Shown here: positions 16,405 through 25,454 of the stretch, in pieces | How positions within the stretch are numbered: position 1 is the stretch's first letter | How the letters are laid out: every line of letters begins with the position of its first letter | Source: Bog-473 sp963755375 | Lineage (GTDB): Bacteria; Actinomycetota; Acidimicrobiia; Acidimicrobiales; RAAP-2 | Direction: 5' to 3' | Assembly (NCBI GenBank): GCA_963755375.1 | Contig: CAVWKG010000016.1 | Location: 558,001 to 622,000 of the forward strand | Length of the DNA: 64,000 nucleotides | Program-made: the position numbers and the translations under genes | Notes under the pieces: generated by a model | Databases searched by the model: none | The model's input: the letters and a program-made list of their open reading frames with translations, nothing else | What the model was told of the DNA's origin: nothing

Positions 16405-17400
16405 ATGGCCCATTCGTTCGAACACATTCCCGTGCTGCGCGACGAAGTGGTCTCGCTGTTCGCATCCGTGCCCCCCGGGGTGGTCGTCGACGCGACCGTC
16501 GGAGGGGGCGGACACGCCGCGGCGTTGCTCGAGGCGTATCCAGGGCTGCGCGTGTTCGGGTTGGACCGCGATCCCGCCGCGCTCGAGGCTGCCCGGGAGC
16601 GGTTGTCCCCTTTCGGAGACCGGGTCACGCTCGTCGCCGCTCCGTTCTCCTCGCTGGAGTCGCTGCTGTCCCGTCCCGGGTTCGGTTCCCTGTCGGGCGT
16701 GCTCCTCGACCTGGGGGTCAGCTCCCCCCAGCTGAACTGGCCCGAGCGCGGATTCTCCTTCCGCGAAGACGGGCCGCTCGACATGCGGATGGACCCGACC
16801 ACGGGACCGACGGCCGCCGACTTGGTCAACACCCTCCCTGTCGAGTCCCTGACCTCGCTGTTCCGTGAGAACGGAGAGGGGCGGCTGTCCGGGCGCATCG
16901 CCCGGGCCGTCGTGAGAGCCCGGCCACTGACCTCCACGAGGCAGCTGGCCGAAGTCGTGGCGTCGGCCGTGCCGGCGCCGGCCCGCCGGAAGGGTCACCC
17001 GGCCCGCCGGGTGTTCCAGGCGCTCCGCATAGAGGTGAACGACGAGCTGGGCCAGCTCGAGACGGCGCTTCCTGTCGCCATGGCGCGCCTGGCGGTGGGC
17101 GGCGTCTGCGCGGTGATCAGCTACCACTCCGGGGAGGACCGCCGGACGAAACAGATCTTCGCCGAGGCCGCCTCCGGCGGGTGTGTGTGCCCCCCCGGCC
17201 TGCCGTGCGTCTGCGGAGCCGTTGTGCGTCACCAGCTCGTCTTCCGGGGCGCACGGAAACCGTCGGCGACGGAGGTCGCGGCCAACCCCCGGTCCGAGAG
17301 TGCCCGCCTGCGGGCGATCGTGCGAACTGAAGCCGAACCCGAACCCGAGCCCGAGCCCGGGGCCGGGGCCGGGGCGACGCCAGGGGACGGGGCTTCCTGA
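16405..17400 (+). CDS. rsmH: 16S rRNA (cytosine-1402-N4)-methyltransferase
   Basis: RsmH (MraW) methylates N4 of C1402 in 16S rRNA using S-adenosylmethionine. This 331-aa product has the family start FEHIPVLRDEVV, SAM motif DATVGGGGHAAALL, GLDRDPAALE, LLDLGVSSPQLNWPERGFSF and DGPLDMRMDPT, then AVISYHSGEDRRTKQ. All are hallmarks. The frame is open back to 15703 through mraZ, but homology starts at the ATG at 16405. A C-terminal tail holds a Glu-Pro repeat (EPEPEPEP). The stop shares its last base with the ATG of the ftsL-like gene (TGATG). Confidence 0.96.
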   Translation: MAHSFEHIPVLRDEVVSLFASVPPGVVVDATVGGGGHAAALLEAYPGLRVFGLDRDPAALEAARERLSPFGDRVTLVAAPFSSLESLLSRPGFGSLSGVLLDLGVSSPQLNWPERGFSFREDGPLDMRMDPTTGPTAADLVNTLPVESLTSLFRENGEGRLSGRIARAVVRARPLTSTRQLAEVVASAVPAPARRKGHPARRVFQALRIEVNDELGQLETALPVAMARLAVGGVCAVISYHSGEDRRTKQIFAEAASGGCVCPPGLPCVCGAVVRHQLVFRGARKPSATEVAANPRSESARLRAIVRTEAEPEPEPEPGAGAGATPGDGAS

Positions 17401-18029
17401 TGGCGCCCCCCCCTTCGGTCACGGCGACGGCGTCAATCGGCCGGCACGCCGCCGCCGCCACAGGAGGCGCCGTAGCGAACCCGTCCCGCCGTGCGGGGCG
17501 GGGCACCGAAGCTCCTTCGACCCGGCGCGCTCCGCTCCGGGTCGTCCCACCTCGCACCAGGCGCGGCATTCGAGGGCGCCGCGCCCCCGCCAGTCGGGGA
17601 AGGCTCCTCGCCGTCGTGTCGGTCTCCATGGTCGTGGTCGCGTTGCTGGCCGTCGTGGTGGGGCAGGCGTTCCTGGCCAACGGCCAGGTGAAGCTCGCCG
17701 CCCTGCAGCACCAGCTCACGTTGGAGCAGAGCGCGCACCGCCAGGCTGAGCTGGTCGCGGCGCAGCTCGAGACGCCGGCGCGGATCGTGGGGGCTGCCCA
17801 AGGCCAGTTCCACATGGTCCATGACAGCGTCGTCGAGCTGCCCTACGTCTCACTCTCCGTGCCCCTCCCCACCCCGAAGGTGACGCCCGCACCCGCTCCA
17901 CCGCCGCCGACAACCTCCCCGGCGGGTGCGGGCGCGCCAGCGGGGGCGGGTACCCCCAGCACGTCCTCCTCGTCTTCCGCCGCGACACCGACACCGGCAA
18001 CGACAACGACACCGACGTCGACGCCGTGA
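17400..18029 (+). CDS. ftsL: FtsL-like division protein
   Basis: This 209-aa bitopic protein sits in the ftsL position. It has a basic cytoplasmic N-terminus of about 68 residues, one transmembrane helix (LLAVVSVSMVVVALLAVVVG), then a short periplasmic helical stretch (QVKLAALQHQLTLEQSAHRQ) suited to a coiled coil with a DivIC-like partner. The C-terminal 50-60 residues are Pro/Ala/Thr-rich. Sequence conservation in FtsL is low, so the name rests on topology and location. It overlaps rsmH by one base and ftsI by four (GTGA). Confidence 0.8.
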   Translation: MAPPPSVTATASIGRHAAAATGGAVANPSRRAGRGTEAPSTRRAPLRVVPPRTRRGIRGRRAPASRGRLLAVVSVSMVVVALLAVVVGQAFLANGQVKLAALQHQLTLEQSAHRQAELVAAQLETPARIVGAAQGQFHMVHDSVVELPYVSLSVPLPTPKVTPAPAPPPPTTSPAGAGAPAGAGTPSTSSSSSAATPTPATTTTPTSTP

Positions 18030-20128
18030 GCGTCACGACCCGACACGAGTCTCACCGCGCGCGCGCTGGTTCAGGCCGCAAGAGCGCCGCCAAAGCTGAT
18101 TCCGCGGCGCGGGCGTCGTCGACCGGCACCCGGACGCGCCCGGGCCGCCCTGCGCTCCCGGCCCGGCCGGCGCAGCCCGCTCGCCGCGCCCCCGCCGCGC
18201 CCCGACGCCCGGCGGCAACGGGCGCACCGGCCCCCGCCACACGGCCGCGCCAGCGTCCCCTCCGCCCACCGGCCAAGGTCGCCCGACTCCCGCTCCCGCG
18301 CCAGCGGCGGGGGTGGGAGAGCGGGACCTTCACCCGACGGGTGCGGCTCGTCCGCTTCGCCCTCATCCTCGCGATGTTGCTTCTGGTGGCGCGGCTGGTC
18401 GACGTGCAGGTCCTGCACGCCGGTGGGTACGAGGCGGCGGCGCGCGGCGAGTCCGCAATCTCGGTCTCGCTTCCCTCGTTGCGCGGTGGCATCTACGACC
18501 GCGAGGGATCGCCGCTGGCGCTGTCGGTCCCCACCGACGACGTTGTCGCCGACGATTTCCAGATCGCGCATCCGGTACAGACGGCCCTGGCGCTCTCCCC
18601 GATCCTCCATGTTCCACCCACGACGCTCGCCTCCGAGTTGCACCGGCCGACGGGGTACATCGTCCTGGCCCATCAGCTGTCTCAGGCCACCGGACAGAAG
18701 ATCGCCGCCGACGCCTTCCCCGGCATCTCGCTGACCGCCGATTCCAAGCGGGAGGTGCCGAACGGGAACCTGGCCGCCCCGGTCGTCGGGTTCACCAATG
18801 CCGCCGAGAAGGGCGCCGCCGGTCTCGAGTTCGGTGACAACCACCTCCTGGCCGGTGTCGACGGCAAAGAGACGATCATGGAGTCCCCGGGCGGCGTCGC
18901 GCTGCCCCAGTCCCCGGTGACCGACCAGGTGTCCTCTAGCCCCGGGACCGGTCTGGAGCTCACCCTCGACTCCCAACTCCAGTACGAGTCCGAGCAGGCC
19001 TTGGCCCGTGCGATCGAGACCTCGGACGCCGTGAGCGGCACGGCCGTGGTCATGGACGTGAAGACGGGCCAGATCCTCTCCATGGCCAATCTCGTGGCCA
19101 ACCACCCCGCCCCGCTCGGCGCGCCGACCACCACCACCCCCAACGACCCGGGTGGCGTCGTGCCGATCGGGCCCCACGACGTCGTCAACGAGGCGCAGAA
19201 CAACCTGGCCGTGACCCAGCTTTACGAGCCGGGTTCGGTGTTCAAGCTGGTGACGTTCTCGGCCGCCCTGCAGGACGGGCTGATCAATCCCAACTCCCTG
19301 TTCACCGTGCCTGACCACATCAGCTTGGACGGGTCGACCTTCCACGACGCCGAGCCCCATCCCACCGAGCAACTCAGCGCGACCCAGATCCTCGCGCAGT
19401 CCTCCAACATCGGGACCTCGGAGATCGCACAGGGTGTCGGGGAGCAGCGCCTGCTCAACCAGGTGAAGACGCTCGGCTTCGGCCAGTCGACCGGACTGGC
19501 CTTCCCCGGCGAGTCGCCCGGGCTGTTGGCGACCGCCGCCCAATGGGAGCCGACGGACTACGTGTCCCTCCCCATCGGGCAGGTCGACGCGGTCAATGCC
19601 CTGCAGGTGCTCGATGCGTACAACGCCGTGGCCAACGGCGGCGTCTATGTGGCGCCCGAGCTGGTGCAGGCCACGGTCAGCCCGTCGGGCTTCCTGACCA
19701 AAACCGCCCCTTCGGCGACCCACGTGGTCTTCTCGCCGTCCGTCGACTCGGAGCTCACCAACATGCTCGAGCAGGTCGTGAACCAGGGCACCGGCACCAG
19801 CGCCGCCGTGCCGGGGTACACGGTGGCCGGCAAGACCGGGACCGCCCAGATCCCCACGGCCGGGCACGACTCCTACGTCCCCGGCGCCTACATGGCGTCC
19901 TTCGTAGGGTTCGCCCCCGCCGCCAACCCCACCCTCTCCATGGTCGTCGTCCTCAACCGGCCCACGCCGATCTTCGGAGGCACGGTGGCGGCGCCGGTGT
20001 TCTCGCAGATCATGAGCTACGCCCTGCACCGGTACGACATCCCCACCACCCCCGGTGCGCAGGCGCCGCCCACCACGCCCGGCACCTCGCCGACATCGAC
20101 GTCGGACCAGGCCCAGGACATCACGTGA
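18026..20128 (+). CDS. ftsI: Septal peptidoglycan transpeptidase FtsI (PBP3, class B)
   Basis: FtsI crosslinks septal peptidoglycan together with FtsW. This 700-aa class B penicillin-binding protein has an unusually long, Arg/Pro-rich cytoplasmic N-terminus (about 100 residues). A single transmembrane helix FALILAMLLLVARLVDVQVL follows, then a dimerisation domain (RGGIYDREGSPLA) and the transpeptidase domain. The active-site Ser404 lies in GSVFK, followed by SSN (about 460) and KTGT (about 602). The tail is Thr/Pro-rich. The GTG start overlaps the ftsL stop. A 70-100-base gap to murE holds no obvious promoter. Confidence 0.95.
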   Translation: MSVTTRHESHRARAGSGRKSAAKADSAARASSTGTRTRPGRPALPARPAQPARRAPAAPRRPAATGAPAPATRPRQRPLRPPAKVARLPLPRQRRGWESGTFTRRVRLVRFALILAMLLLVARLVDVQVLHAGGYEAAARGESAISVSLPSLRGGIYDREGSPLALSVPTDDVVADDFQIAHPVQTALALSPILHVPPTTLASELHRPTGYIVLAHQLSQATGQKIAADAFPGISLTADSKREVPNGNLAAPVVGFTNAAEKGAAGLEFGDNHLLAGVDGKETIMESPGGVALPQSPVTDQVSSSPGTGLELTLDSQLQYESEQALARAIETSDAVSGTAVVMDVKTGQILSMANLVANHPAPLGAPTTTTPNDPGGVVPIGPHDVVNEAQNNLAVTQLYEPGSVFKLVTFSAALQDGLINPNSLFTVPDHISLDGSTFHDAEPHPTEQLSATQILAQSSNIGTSEIAQGVGEQRLLNQVKTLGFGQSTGLAFPGESPGLLATAAQWEPTDYVSLPIGQVDAVNALQVLDAYNAVANGGVYVAPELVQATVSPSGFLTKTAPSATHVVFSPSVDSELTNMLEQVVNQGTGTSAAVPGYTVAGKTGTAQIPTAGHDSYVPGAYMASFVGFAPAANPTLSMVVVLNRPTPIFGGTVAAPVFSQIMSYALHRYDIPTTPGAQAPPTTPGTSPTSTSDQAQDIT

Positions 20129-20216
20129 CCCTGCTGTCCCACACACCCATTGCAGCCGTCGCGCAGGGATGTCCGCGGCATGCAACGCTGTCGGTTCGAC
20201 CATGCCACGCGTGCCC

Positions 20217-21815
20217 ATGAACCTCCTCTTCGACGACATAGAGGTGATCGAGTCCGTCGGCGACCCCTCCTCGGTCGAGGTTGGCGGCATCTCGCACGAC
20301 AGTCGGAGAGTCGTCCCCGGGGATCTCTTCTGCTGCGTTCCCGGCCGCGTCAGCGACGGGCACACCCACGCGGCCGAAGCGGTGGACCGAGGCGCGATCG
20401 GGCTCCTGTGCGAGCACTTCATTCCCGAGCTCATCGACCACGACGTCGTGCAGACGCGGATCGCGGCCGGCACGATGCGCCCCGTCATGGCACGGCTGGC
20501 GGCCGCGTTCTACGGCTACCCCGCCCGCGACCTGTTGATGGTCGGCGTGACGGGCACGAACGGCAAGACGACGGTGACCCAGCTGTTGGGCGACCTGCTC
20601 ACTGCGGCCGGCCACCCCACCAACGTGATGGGAACGCTGTCGGGTACCCGGACCACACCCGAGGCGACCGAGGTGCAGCGGGTCCTGGCCGGGGTCCGCG
20701 ACCGCCAGAAGTCCGACGGTCACCGCCACGCCGTGGCGATGGAGGTATCGAGCCACGCCCTCGTCCAGTCACGCGTCGAGGGCATCCATTTCGACGTGGC
20801 GGTCTTCACCAACCTCAGCCACGACCATCTCGACTACCACGGCACGATGGAGGAGTACTTCGAGGCGAAGGCGATGCTCTTCACGCCCAGCCACGCGCTG
20901 CGCGGCGTCGTCCACGCCGACGATCGGTGGGGTCGGCTACTCCTGGAGCGCGCTCGCATCCCCACGGTCGCCGTTCATCACGCCGACGCCGCTGACATCG
21001 TGCTGCGTCCCGGCCACTCGGCATTCACGTGGCGCGGGCAGCGGATCACGACGCCGCTCACCGGTGCGGTCAATGTCGACAACGCCCTGTTGGCGGCCGA
21101 GGCCGCGCTGGCGCTCGGGGAGCCGGAGCTCGGGCCGGTGGAGATCGGACGGGCCATGGCCAACCTGGCTCCGATCCGGGGCCGGTTGCAGGTCATTGCC
21201 ACACCAGGGAGCCGCGCCGGCGCCGGACCGGCCGCCCCTCCGGCGGGAGGCGAGCGCCCTTCGTTCACGGTGCTGGTGGACTACGCGCACACGCCGGCCG
21301 GGCTCGAGGTGGTCCTCGCCGAGGCGAGGGCGCTGGCGCCTGACGGCGGCGTGCTCTGCGTCTTCGGATGCGGTGGGAACCGTGACCGGGCCAAGCGACC
21401 CCTCATGGGAGCGGCGGCGGCTGACCTGAGCGACCTGGCGTTCCTGACGTCCGACAACCCGCGCGCCGAGGACCCCCTCGCCATCATCGAGGAGGTGCTG
21501 TCCGGCATCCCCGGCGGCCGTGCCAACCCCCGGGTCACGGTCGAGCCCGATCGGGGTGCGGCGATCCGCCTGGCGCTCGGTGCCGCGGGCCCCGGTGACG
21601 TGGTCGTGATCGCGGGGAAGGGCCACGAGACCTGGCAGGAAGTCGCCGGCCGGCGCCTCCCCTTCGACGATGCGGTGGAAGCCCGCCACGCCCTGTCCCG
21701 GCGGTTCGGATCCGACCCCCGGACGTGGGCGGACCCACCGGGAACGAGGCCCGTGGGCGCCGGCGCGTCGGCGCCCACGGGTTCGGCTCCACGTGGTTCC
21801 AATTCGGAGGCCTGA
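20217..21815 (+). CDS. murE: UDP-MurNAc-tripeptide ligase MurE (meso-DAP type)
   Basis: MurE adds the third stem-peptide residue in the cytoplasm. This 532-aa protein has ISHDSRRVVPGDLFCCVPG, the ATP loop GVTGTNGKTTVTQLL, AMEVSSHAL, TNLSHDHLDYHGTMEEY and, near residue 412, SDNPRAEDP. DNPR is the motif associated with meso-diaminopimelate specificity. GKGHE and the C-terminal domain are also present. ATG 20217 is chosen as it directly precedes the domain; ATG 20202 is possible. murF, which normally follows, is missing: mraY starts 6 bases after the stop. Confidence 0.94.
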   Translation: MNLLFDDIEVIESVGDPSSVEVGGISHDSRRVVPGDLFCCVPGRVSDGHTHAAEAVDRGAIGLLCEHFIPELIDHDVVQTRIAAGTMRPVMARLAAAFYGYPARDLLMVGVTGTNGKTTVTQLLGDLLTAAGHPTNVMGTLSGTRTTPEATEVQRVLAGVRDRQKSDGHRHAVAMEVSSHALVQSRVEGIHFDVAVFTNLSHDHLDYHGTMEEYFEAKAMLFTPSHALRGVVHADDRWGRLLLERARIPTVAVHHADAADIVLRPGHSAFTWRGQRITTPLTGAVNVDNALLAAEAALALGEPELGPVEIGRAMANLAPIRGRLQVIATPGSRAGAGPAAPPAGGERPSFTVLVDYAHTPAGLEVVLAEARALAPDGGVLCVFGCGGNRDRAKRPLMGAAAADLSDLAFLTSDNPRAEDPLAIIEEVLSGIPGGRANPRVTVEPDRGAAIRLALGAAGPGDVVVIAGKGHETWQEVAGRRLPFDDAVEARHALSRRFGSDPRTWADPPGTRPVGAGASAPTGSAPRGSNSEA

Positions 21816-21821
21816 CGGCAC

Positions 21822-22862
21822 GTGCTCGGCCTGCTTGTCTCGGGATCGGTCGCTCTGTGGATCGCCATCCTCTCCACCCCCTTCCTGATCCGCTACTTCC
21901 GCCAACGTCAGCTCGGCCAGCACATCAGGGAGGACGGGCCTGCCTCCCACGTCGCCAAGGCGGGGACGCCCACCATGGGTGGGATTGCCATCGTCGGCGC
22001 CACCGTCGTCGGCTACGCCATCGGCCACATCGGCACCGAGATCCGCTTCTCGCGCACCGGCTACCTCGCCGTCGGCGCCGTGGTGGCGTTCGGCCTCATC
22101 GGCTACCTCGATGACTTCATCAAGGTCCACCACAAGCGCAGCCTCGGACTGAACAAACGGGGGAAGTCGGCGGCCCAGCTGGTGTGCGCGCTGGCGTTCG
22201 CCGAGTTGGCCGTGCACTGGGCCCATACGTCCACCGCGCTCTCGTTCACGCGGGCCAACGCCATCGGCATCAACCTCGGGCAGTACGTGTGGGTCCTCTT
22301 CGCCGTGCTGGTCATGGTCGGCGCGTCCAACGCGGTGAACATCACCGACGGGGTAGACGGGTTGGCCGCCGGCTCCGGGACGTTCTGCTTCGCCGTGCTC
22401 TCCATCATGGGCTACTGGATCTTCCGCCACTTTGCGATCTACCACGTGCTCCCCGCGTCGGCGATCGACCTCTCGCTGGTGGCGGTCGCGCTGGCCGGCG
22501 CCTGCATCGGGTTCCTGTGGTGGAACGCCGCACCGGCCAAGATCATCATGGGTGACACCGGGTCGCTCGCCATCGGCGCCGGCCTGGCGGCGCTGTGCCT
22601 CCTCCTCAACCTCGACCTGCTCCTGCTGGTGATCGGTGGGCTCTTCGTCATGGAGACCGTGTCGGTGATCCTCCAGATCATCAGCTTCCGCATGTTCCAC
22701 CGCCGCATCTTCCGGATGGCCCCCATTCACCACCACTTTGAGATCGGGGGCTGGCCCGAGACGACGGTGATCGTCCGCTTCTGGATCCTCGGCGGGCTCT
22801 TTTGCGCGTTGGGGCTCGGCATCTTCTACGGCGACTTCCTCACGGTGGCGAAGTTCACATGA
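21822..22862 (+). CDS. mraY: Phospho-MurNAc-pentapeptide transferase MraY
   Basis: MraY transfers phospho-MurNAc-pentapeptide to undecaprenyl phosphate, making lipid I at the inner face of the membrane. This 346-aa polytopic protein (about ten helices) has GTPTMGGIAIV, GYLDDFIKVHHKRSLGL (catalytic Asp pair), NITDGVDGLA, MGDTGSLAIG and the HHHFE motif. The start is GTG at 21822, 6 bases after murE. Its TGA overlaps the ATG of a 50-codon ORF as ATGA. Confidence 0.96.
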   Translation: MLGLLVSGSVALWIAILSTPFLIRYFRQRQLGQHIREDGPASHVAKAGTPTMGGIAIVGATVVGYAIGHIGTEIRFSRTGYLAVGAVVAFGLIGYLDDFIKVHHKRSLGLNKRGKSAAQLVCALAFAELAVHWAHTSTALSFTRANAIGINLGQYVWVLFAVLVMVGASNAVNITDGVDGLAAGSGTFCFAVLSIMGYWIFRHFAIYHVLPASAIDLSLVAVALAGACIGFLWWNAAPAKIIMGDTGSLAIGAGLAALCLLLNLDLLLLVIGGLFVMETVSVILQIISFRMFHRRIFRMAPIHHHFEIGGWPETTVIVRFWILGGLFCALGLGIFYGDFLTVAKFT

Positions 22863-23011
22863 CTCTCGCCAGCGCCTGCCGGCCAGTCGGAGGGCGGAGC
22901 GTCTCCGCAGTCCGCCACTTCGGCGGCGCGGTGGGGGAGACTGACGGCATGCATCGGGTGTCGGACCGGGCAGAGCGGCGCGCCCGCGCCCAATGGGAGC
23001 GCGTGGCATGA
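22859..23011 (+). CDS. 50-aa ORF bridging mraY and ftsW (unknown)
   Basis: A 50-codon frame begins with ATGA over the mraY stop and ends with ATGA over the ftsW start, so both boundaries have the 4-base overlap of coupled genes. The product is basic, with ACRPVGGRSV near the start and RVSDRAERRARAQWERVA at the end, which looks like one amphipathic helix. I recognise no family. It occupies the slot where murD often lies, but shows no Mur ligase motif. It may be a coupling peptide, a gene relic, or chance. Confidence 0.4.
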   Translation: MTLASACRPVGGRSVSAVRHFGGAVGETDGMHRVSDRAERRARAQWERVA

Positions 23012-24321
23012 CGTCCACGCGCACCGCCGCTTCGACCGAGCGCCACACGGCACCCCGGCCCCGCCGGGCGACCGCGCCGAAGGCTGGGGCGAAGGGGACG
23101 GCCGCCTCGCGGTCGTCGGCGCACCGCGACGGTGCCCGCGAGTCCGGGTTCGGCATCCGCCTCGGCAGCCACCGGGTGTCCGTCTCGACGCTGCTTCTGC
23201 TGGACGTGGTGCTGCTCTGCCTCATCGGGCTCGTCATGGTGGGCTCGGCGTCGTCGGTGATCTCCATCTCGACCTACGGCACGCCCTGGGCCATCCTGAT
23301 CCGCGAAGTCATGTGGATGGCCATCGGCGCCGTGGTGTTGTGGTTGGCCGTCCGCCTCGACTACCGCAAGCTGCGCCGGTTCACCCCCCTTATCATGTTG
23401 GTGACGATCGGGTTGCTCTTCGTCGTCTTGGTACCGGGCCTCGGGGTCCATGCCATGGGGTCGAGCCGCTGGGTGGGTTTCGGGCAGTTCCGGCTGCAGC
23501 CGTCCGAGCTCATGAAGCTTGCTCTCACGCTGTTCGCCGCCGATTTCATCAGCCGCCGCCTCGATGAGGACGCCGCCGACCGCCGCATCATCGGCCCGCT
23601 GCTCATCGTGACCGGTTTCGCCTGCGTGCTCATCCTGGCCCAACCGGACATGGGCACGGCCATGGTCCTCGGCGTCATCGCGCTGGCGCTCCTGTTCGTC
23701 TCCGGGGTCCGCCTCGGTCCGGTGATGAAGGTGATGGCCGCCCTCGTCGGCCTGGCGCTGATCGTGGCGGTGGCCTCGCCCTACCGCCGGGCCCGGCTGC
23801 TGTCGTTCATGGACCCGTCGGCCCACAGCTCGGGATCGGGATACCAGGTCATGCAGTCGTTGATCGGGCTGGGGTCGGGCCACTTCGTCGGCGCCGGCCT
23901 CGGCGGCGGCCAGGCGCAGTGGGGGTTCCTCCCGAACGCGCACACCGACTTCATCTTCTCCGTCATCGGCGAGCAGCTCGGCATCGCCGGCGCCCTCCTG
24001 GTGCTGTGTCTCCTGGGCGCGTTCATGTGGCTCGGCATCCGGGCGGCGGTGCAGTCGCCGGACCGCTTCGGCGCGCTGCTGTCCCTCGGGCTCGTGGCCT
24101 GGGTGGGGGCGGAGACCCTCATCAACGTGGGAGCGGTGGTGGGCGTGCTGCCCGTTACCGGGATCCCGCTCCCGTTCATCTCCTTCGGCGGGTCGTCACT
24201 GGTGATCACCATGGCGGCGGCGGGCGTCCTGATCAACGTCGCCCGGCAGGGCGAGGCCGGGGGGACGTTGCGGGTGGCGGGCTCGACCCGCCGGTCCGCC
24301 GGTTCGGCTCGAGGTCGGTGA
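23008..24321 (+). CDS. ftsW: Septal peptidoglycan polymerase FtsW (SEDS)
   Basis: FtsW is the SEDS glycosyltransferase that polymerises lipid II at the septum with FtsI. This 437-aa protein has a basic cytoplasmic extension of about 50 residues and ten predicted membrane helices. SEDS signatures are GSSRWVGFGQFRLQPSELMK, LAQPDMGTAMV, SGSGYQVMQSLIGLGSG, NAHTDFIFSVIGEQLG and PLPFISFGGSS. ATG 23008 is chosen over ATG 22993 because GGGAG lies 8 bases upstream of it and it overlaps the small ORF. Its stop overlaps murG (GTGA). Confidence 0.95.
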   Translation: MTSTRTAASTERHTAPRPRRATAPKAGAKGTAASRSSAHRDGARESGFGIRLGSHRVSVSTLLLLDVVLLCLIGLVMVGSASSVISISTYGTPWAILIREVMWMAIGAVVLWLAVRLDYRKLRRFTPLIMLVTIGLLFVVLVPGLGVHAMGSSRWVGFGQFRLQPSELMKLALTLFAADFISRRLDEDAADRRIIGPLLIVTGFACVLILAQPDMGTAMVLGVIALALLFVSGVRLGPVMKVMAALVGLALIVAVASPYRRARLLSFMDPSAHSSGSGYQVMQSLIGLGSGHFVGAGLGGGQAQWGFLPNAHTDFIFSVIGEQLGIAGALLVLCLLGAFMWLGIRAAVQSPDRFGALLSLGLVAWVGAETLINVGAVVGVLPVTGIPLPFISFGGSSLVITMAAAGVLINVARQGEAGGTLRVAGSTRRSAGSARGR

Positions 24322-25454
24322 GGGCACGGCGCGCCATGGTGATCGCGGGCGGCGGGACGGGCGGTCACGTCGTCCCCTCGCTGCAGATCGCACGCGCGCT
24401 GGTCGACCGGGGGCACGCGGCGGCGTCGATCGAGCTCTACGGGTCGCGCCGCGGGCAGGAGGCGGCCACGTGGCCGACGCTCGAGTTCCCCCACACGCTC
24501 CTCCACGGCCGGGGGCTGCGCCGGAGCATGCGCCCCGCCGCCTGGTGGGCCAACGCGGGGGCGGTCGTGGGCCTGGCCTGGGCCTGCCTGCAAGCAATCG
24601 GCTCCTTCCTGCGCCGGCGGCCCCGCATCGTGGTCATCGTCGGCGGCTACGCCAGCTTCGCGGCGGGAGTGGCGGCGGTGCTGACGAGGGTGCCACTCGT
24701 CTGCGTGAGCACCGACGCCGTGCCCGGCGCCGTCAACCGCCTGCTGGGCCGCTTCGCCGTCGCCAATGCGGTGGCCTTCCCCGGGACGGACCTGCCCCGG
24801 GCCCACGTCACCGGCACGCCGGTGTGGCCCGAGCTCGCCGCGTTGCACCGGACTCCCGAGGGCCGGGCCACGAGCCGGGGCGCGCTGGGCCTACCGCCCG
24901 ACCGCCAGACCGTGGCGTGCGCGGGCGGCTCGCTCGGCGCGCGGCAGGTCAACCGCGCCGTGGCGGACCTGGCTGAGTTATGGGGCTCCAGCGCGGACCG
25001 CTCGCTGTACCACGTCACCGGGCGACGTGACTATGACTCCTTCGCGCCGGGCGGCACGGCGGGGGGCGGGGACGACGGACGCGGCCTGTGCTACCGGGTC
25101 GTGCCCTTCGAGGACCGGATGCCCGAGTTCTACAACGCGGCCGACGTCTGCGTCGTCCGCGCCGGTGCCATGACGGTGGCCGAGGTGCTCGTCGCCGGGG
25201 TCCCGGCCATCCTCGTGCCGTTGCCCGGGGCCCCGCGCGACCACCAGACGCGCAACGCCGAGGCGCTGGTCGGCATGGGCGCGGCGGTCCAGATCCCCGA
25301 TCACGACTGCGACGGGCGTCGGCTCGCCCTCGAGCTCGATGCGCTCCTGGCCGATCCCGAGCGCCTGCAGGCCATGCGCGTGGCGGCCCGCGAGAACGGG
25401 CATCCCGACGCGGCGTCCCGCGTCGCCGAGTTGGTGGACGCCCATGCCCGCTGA
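24318..25454 (+). CDS. murG: Lipid II synthase MurG
   Basis: MurG adds GlcNAc to lipid I at the cytoplasmic membrane face. This 378-aa GT-B enzyme has the first glycine loop IAGGGTGGHVVPSL, VVIVGGYASFAAGV, the second loop CAGGSLGARQVNRAV (usual GGSQGA with Leu for Gln) and the UDP-GlcNAc region VRAGAMTVAEVLVAGVPAILVP (usually SRAGA). The GTG start overlaps the ftsW TGA; ATG 24336 is the alternative. It overlaps murC by 11 bases. In the signature the Ser of SRAGA is replaced by Val, a modest deviation. Confidence 0.93.
   Translation: MRARRAMVIAGGGTGGHVVPSLQIARALVDRGHAAASIELYGSRRGQEAATWPTLEFPHTLLHGRGLRRSMRPAAWWANAGAVVGLAWACLQAIGSFLRRRPRIVVIVGGYASFAAGVAAVLTRVPLVCVSTDAVPGAVNRLLGRFAVANAVAFPGTDLPRAHVTGTPVWPELAALHRTPEGRATSRGALGLPPDRQTVACAGGSLGARQVNRAVADLAELWGSSADRSLYHVTGRRDYDSFAPGGTAGGGDDGRGLCYRVVPFEDRMPEFYNAADVCVVRAGAMTVAEVLVAGVPAILVPLPGAPRDHQTRNAEALVGMGAAVQIPDHDCDGRRLALELDALLADPERLQAMRVAARENGHPDAASRVAELVDAHAR

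Noticed and set aside
18071..20488. 805-codon frame antisense to ftsI
   Set aside because: No recognisable domain, low-complexity composition, and fully overlaps an unambiguous FtsI.
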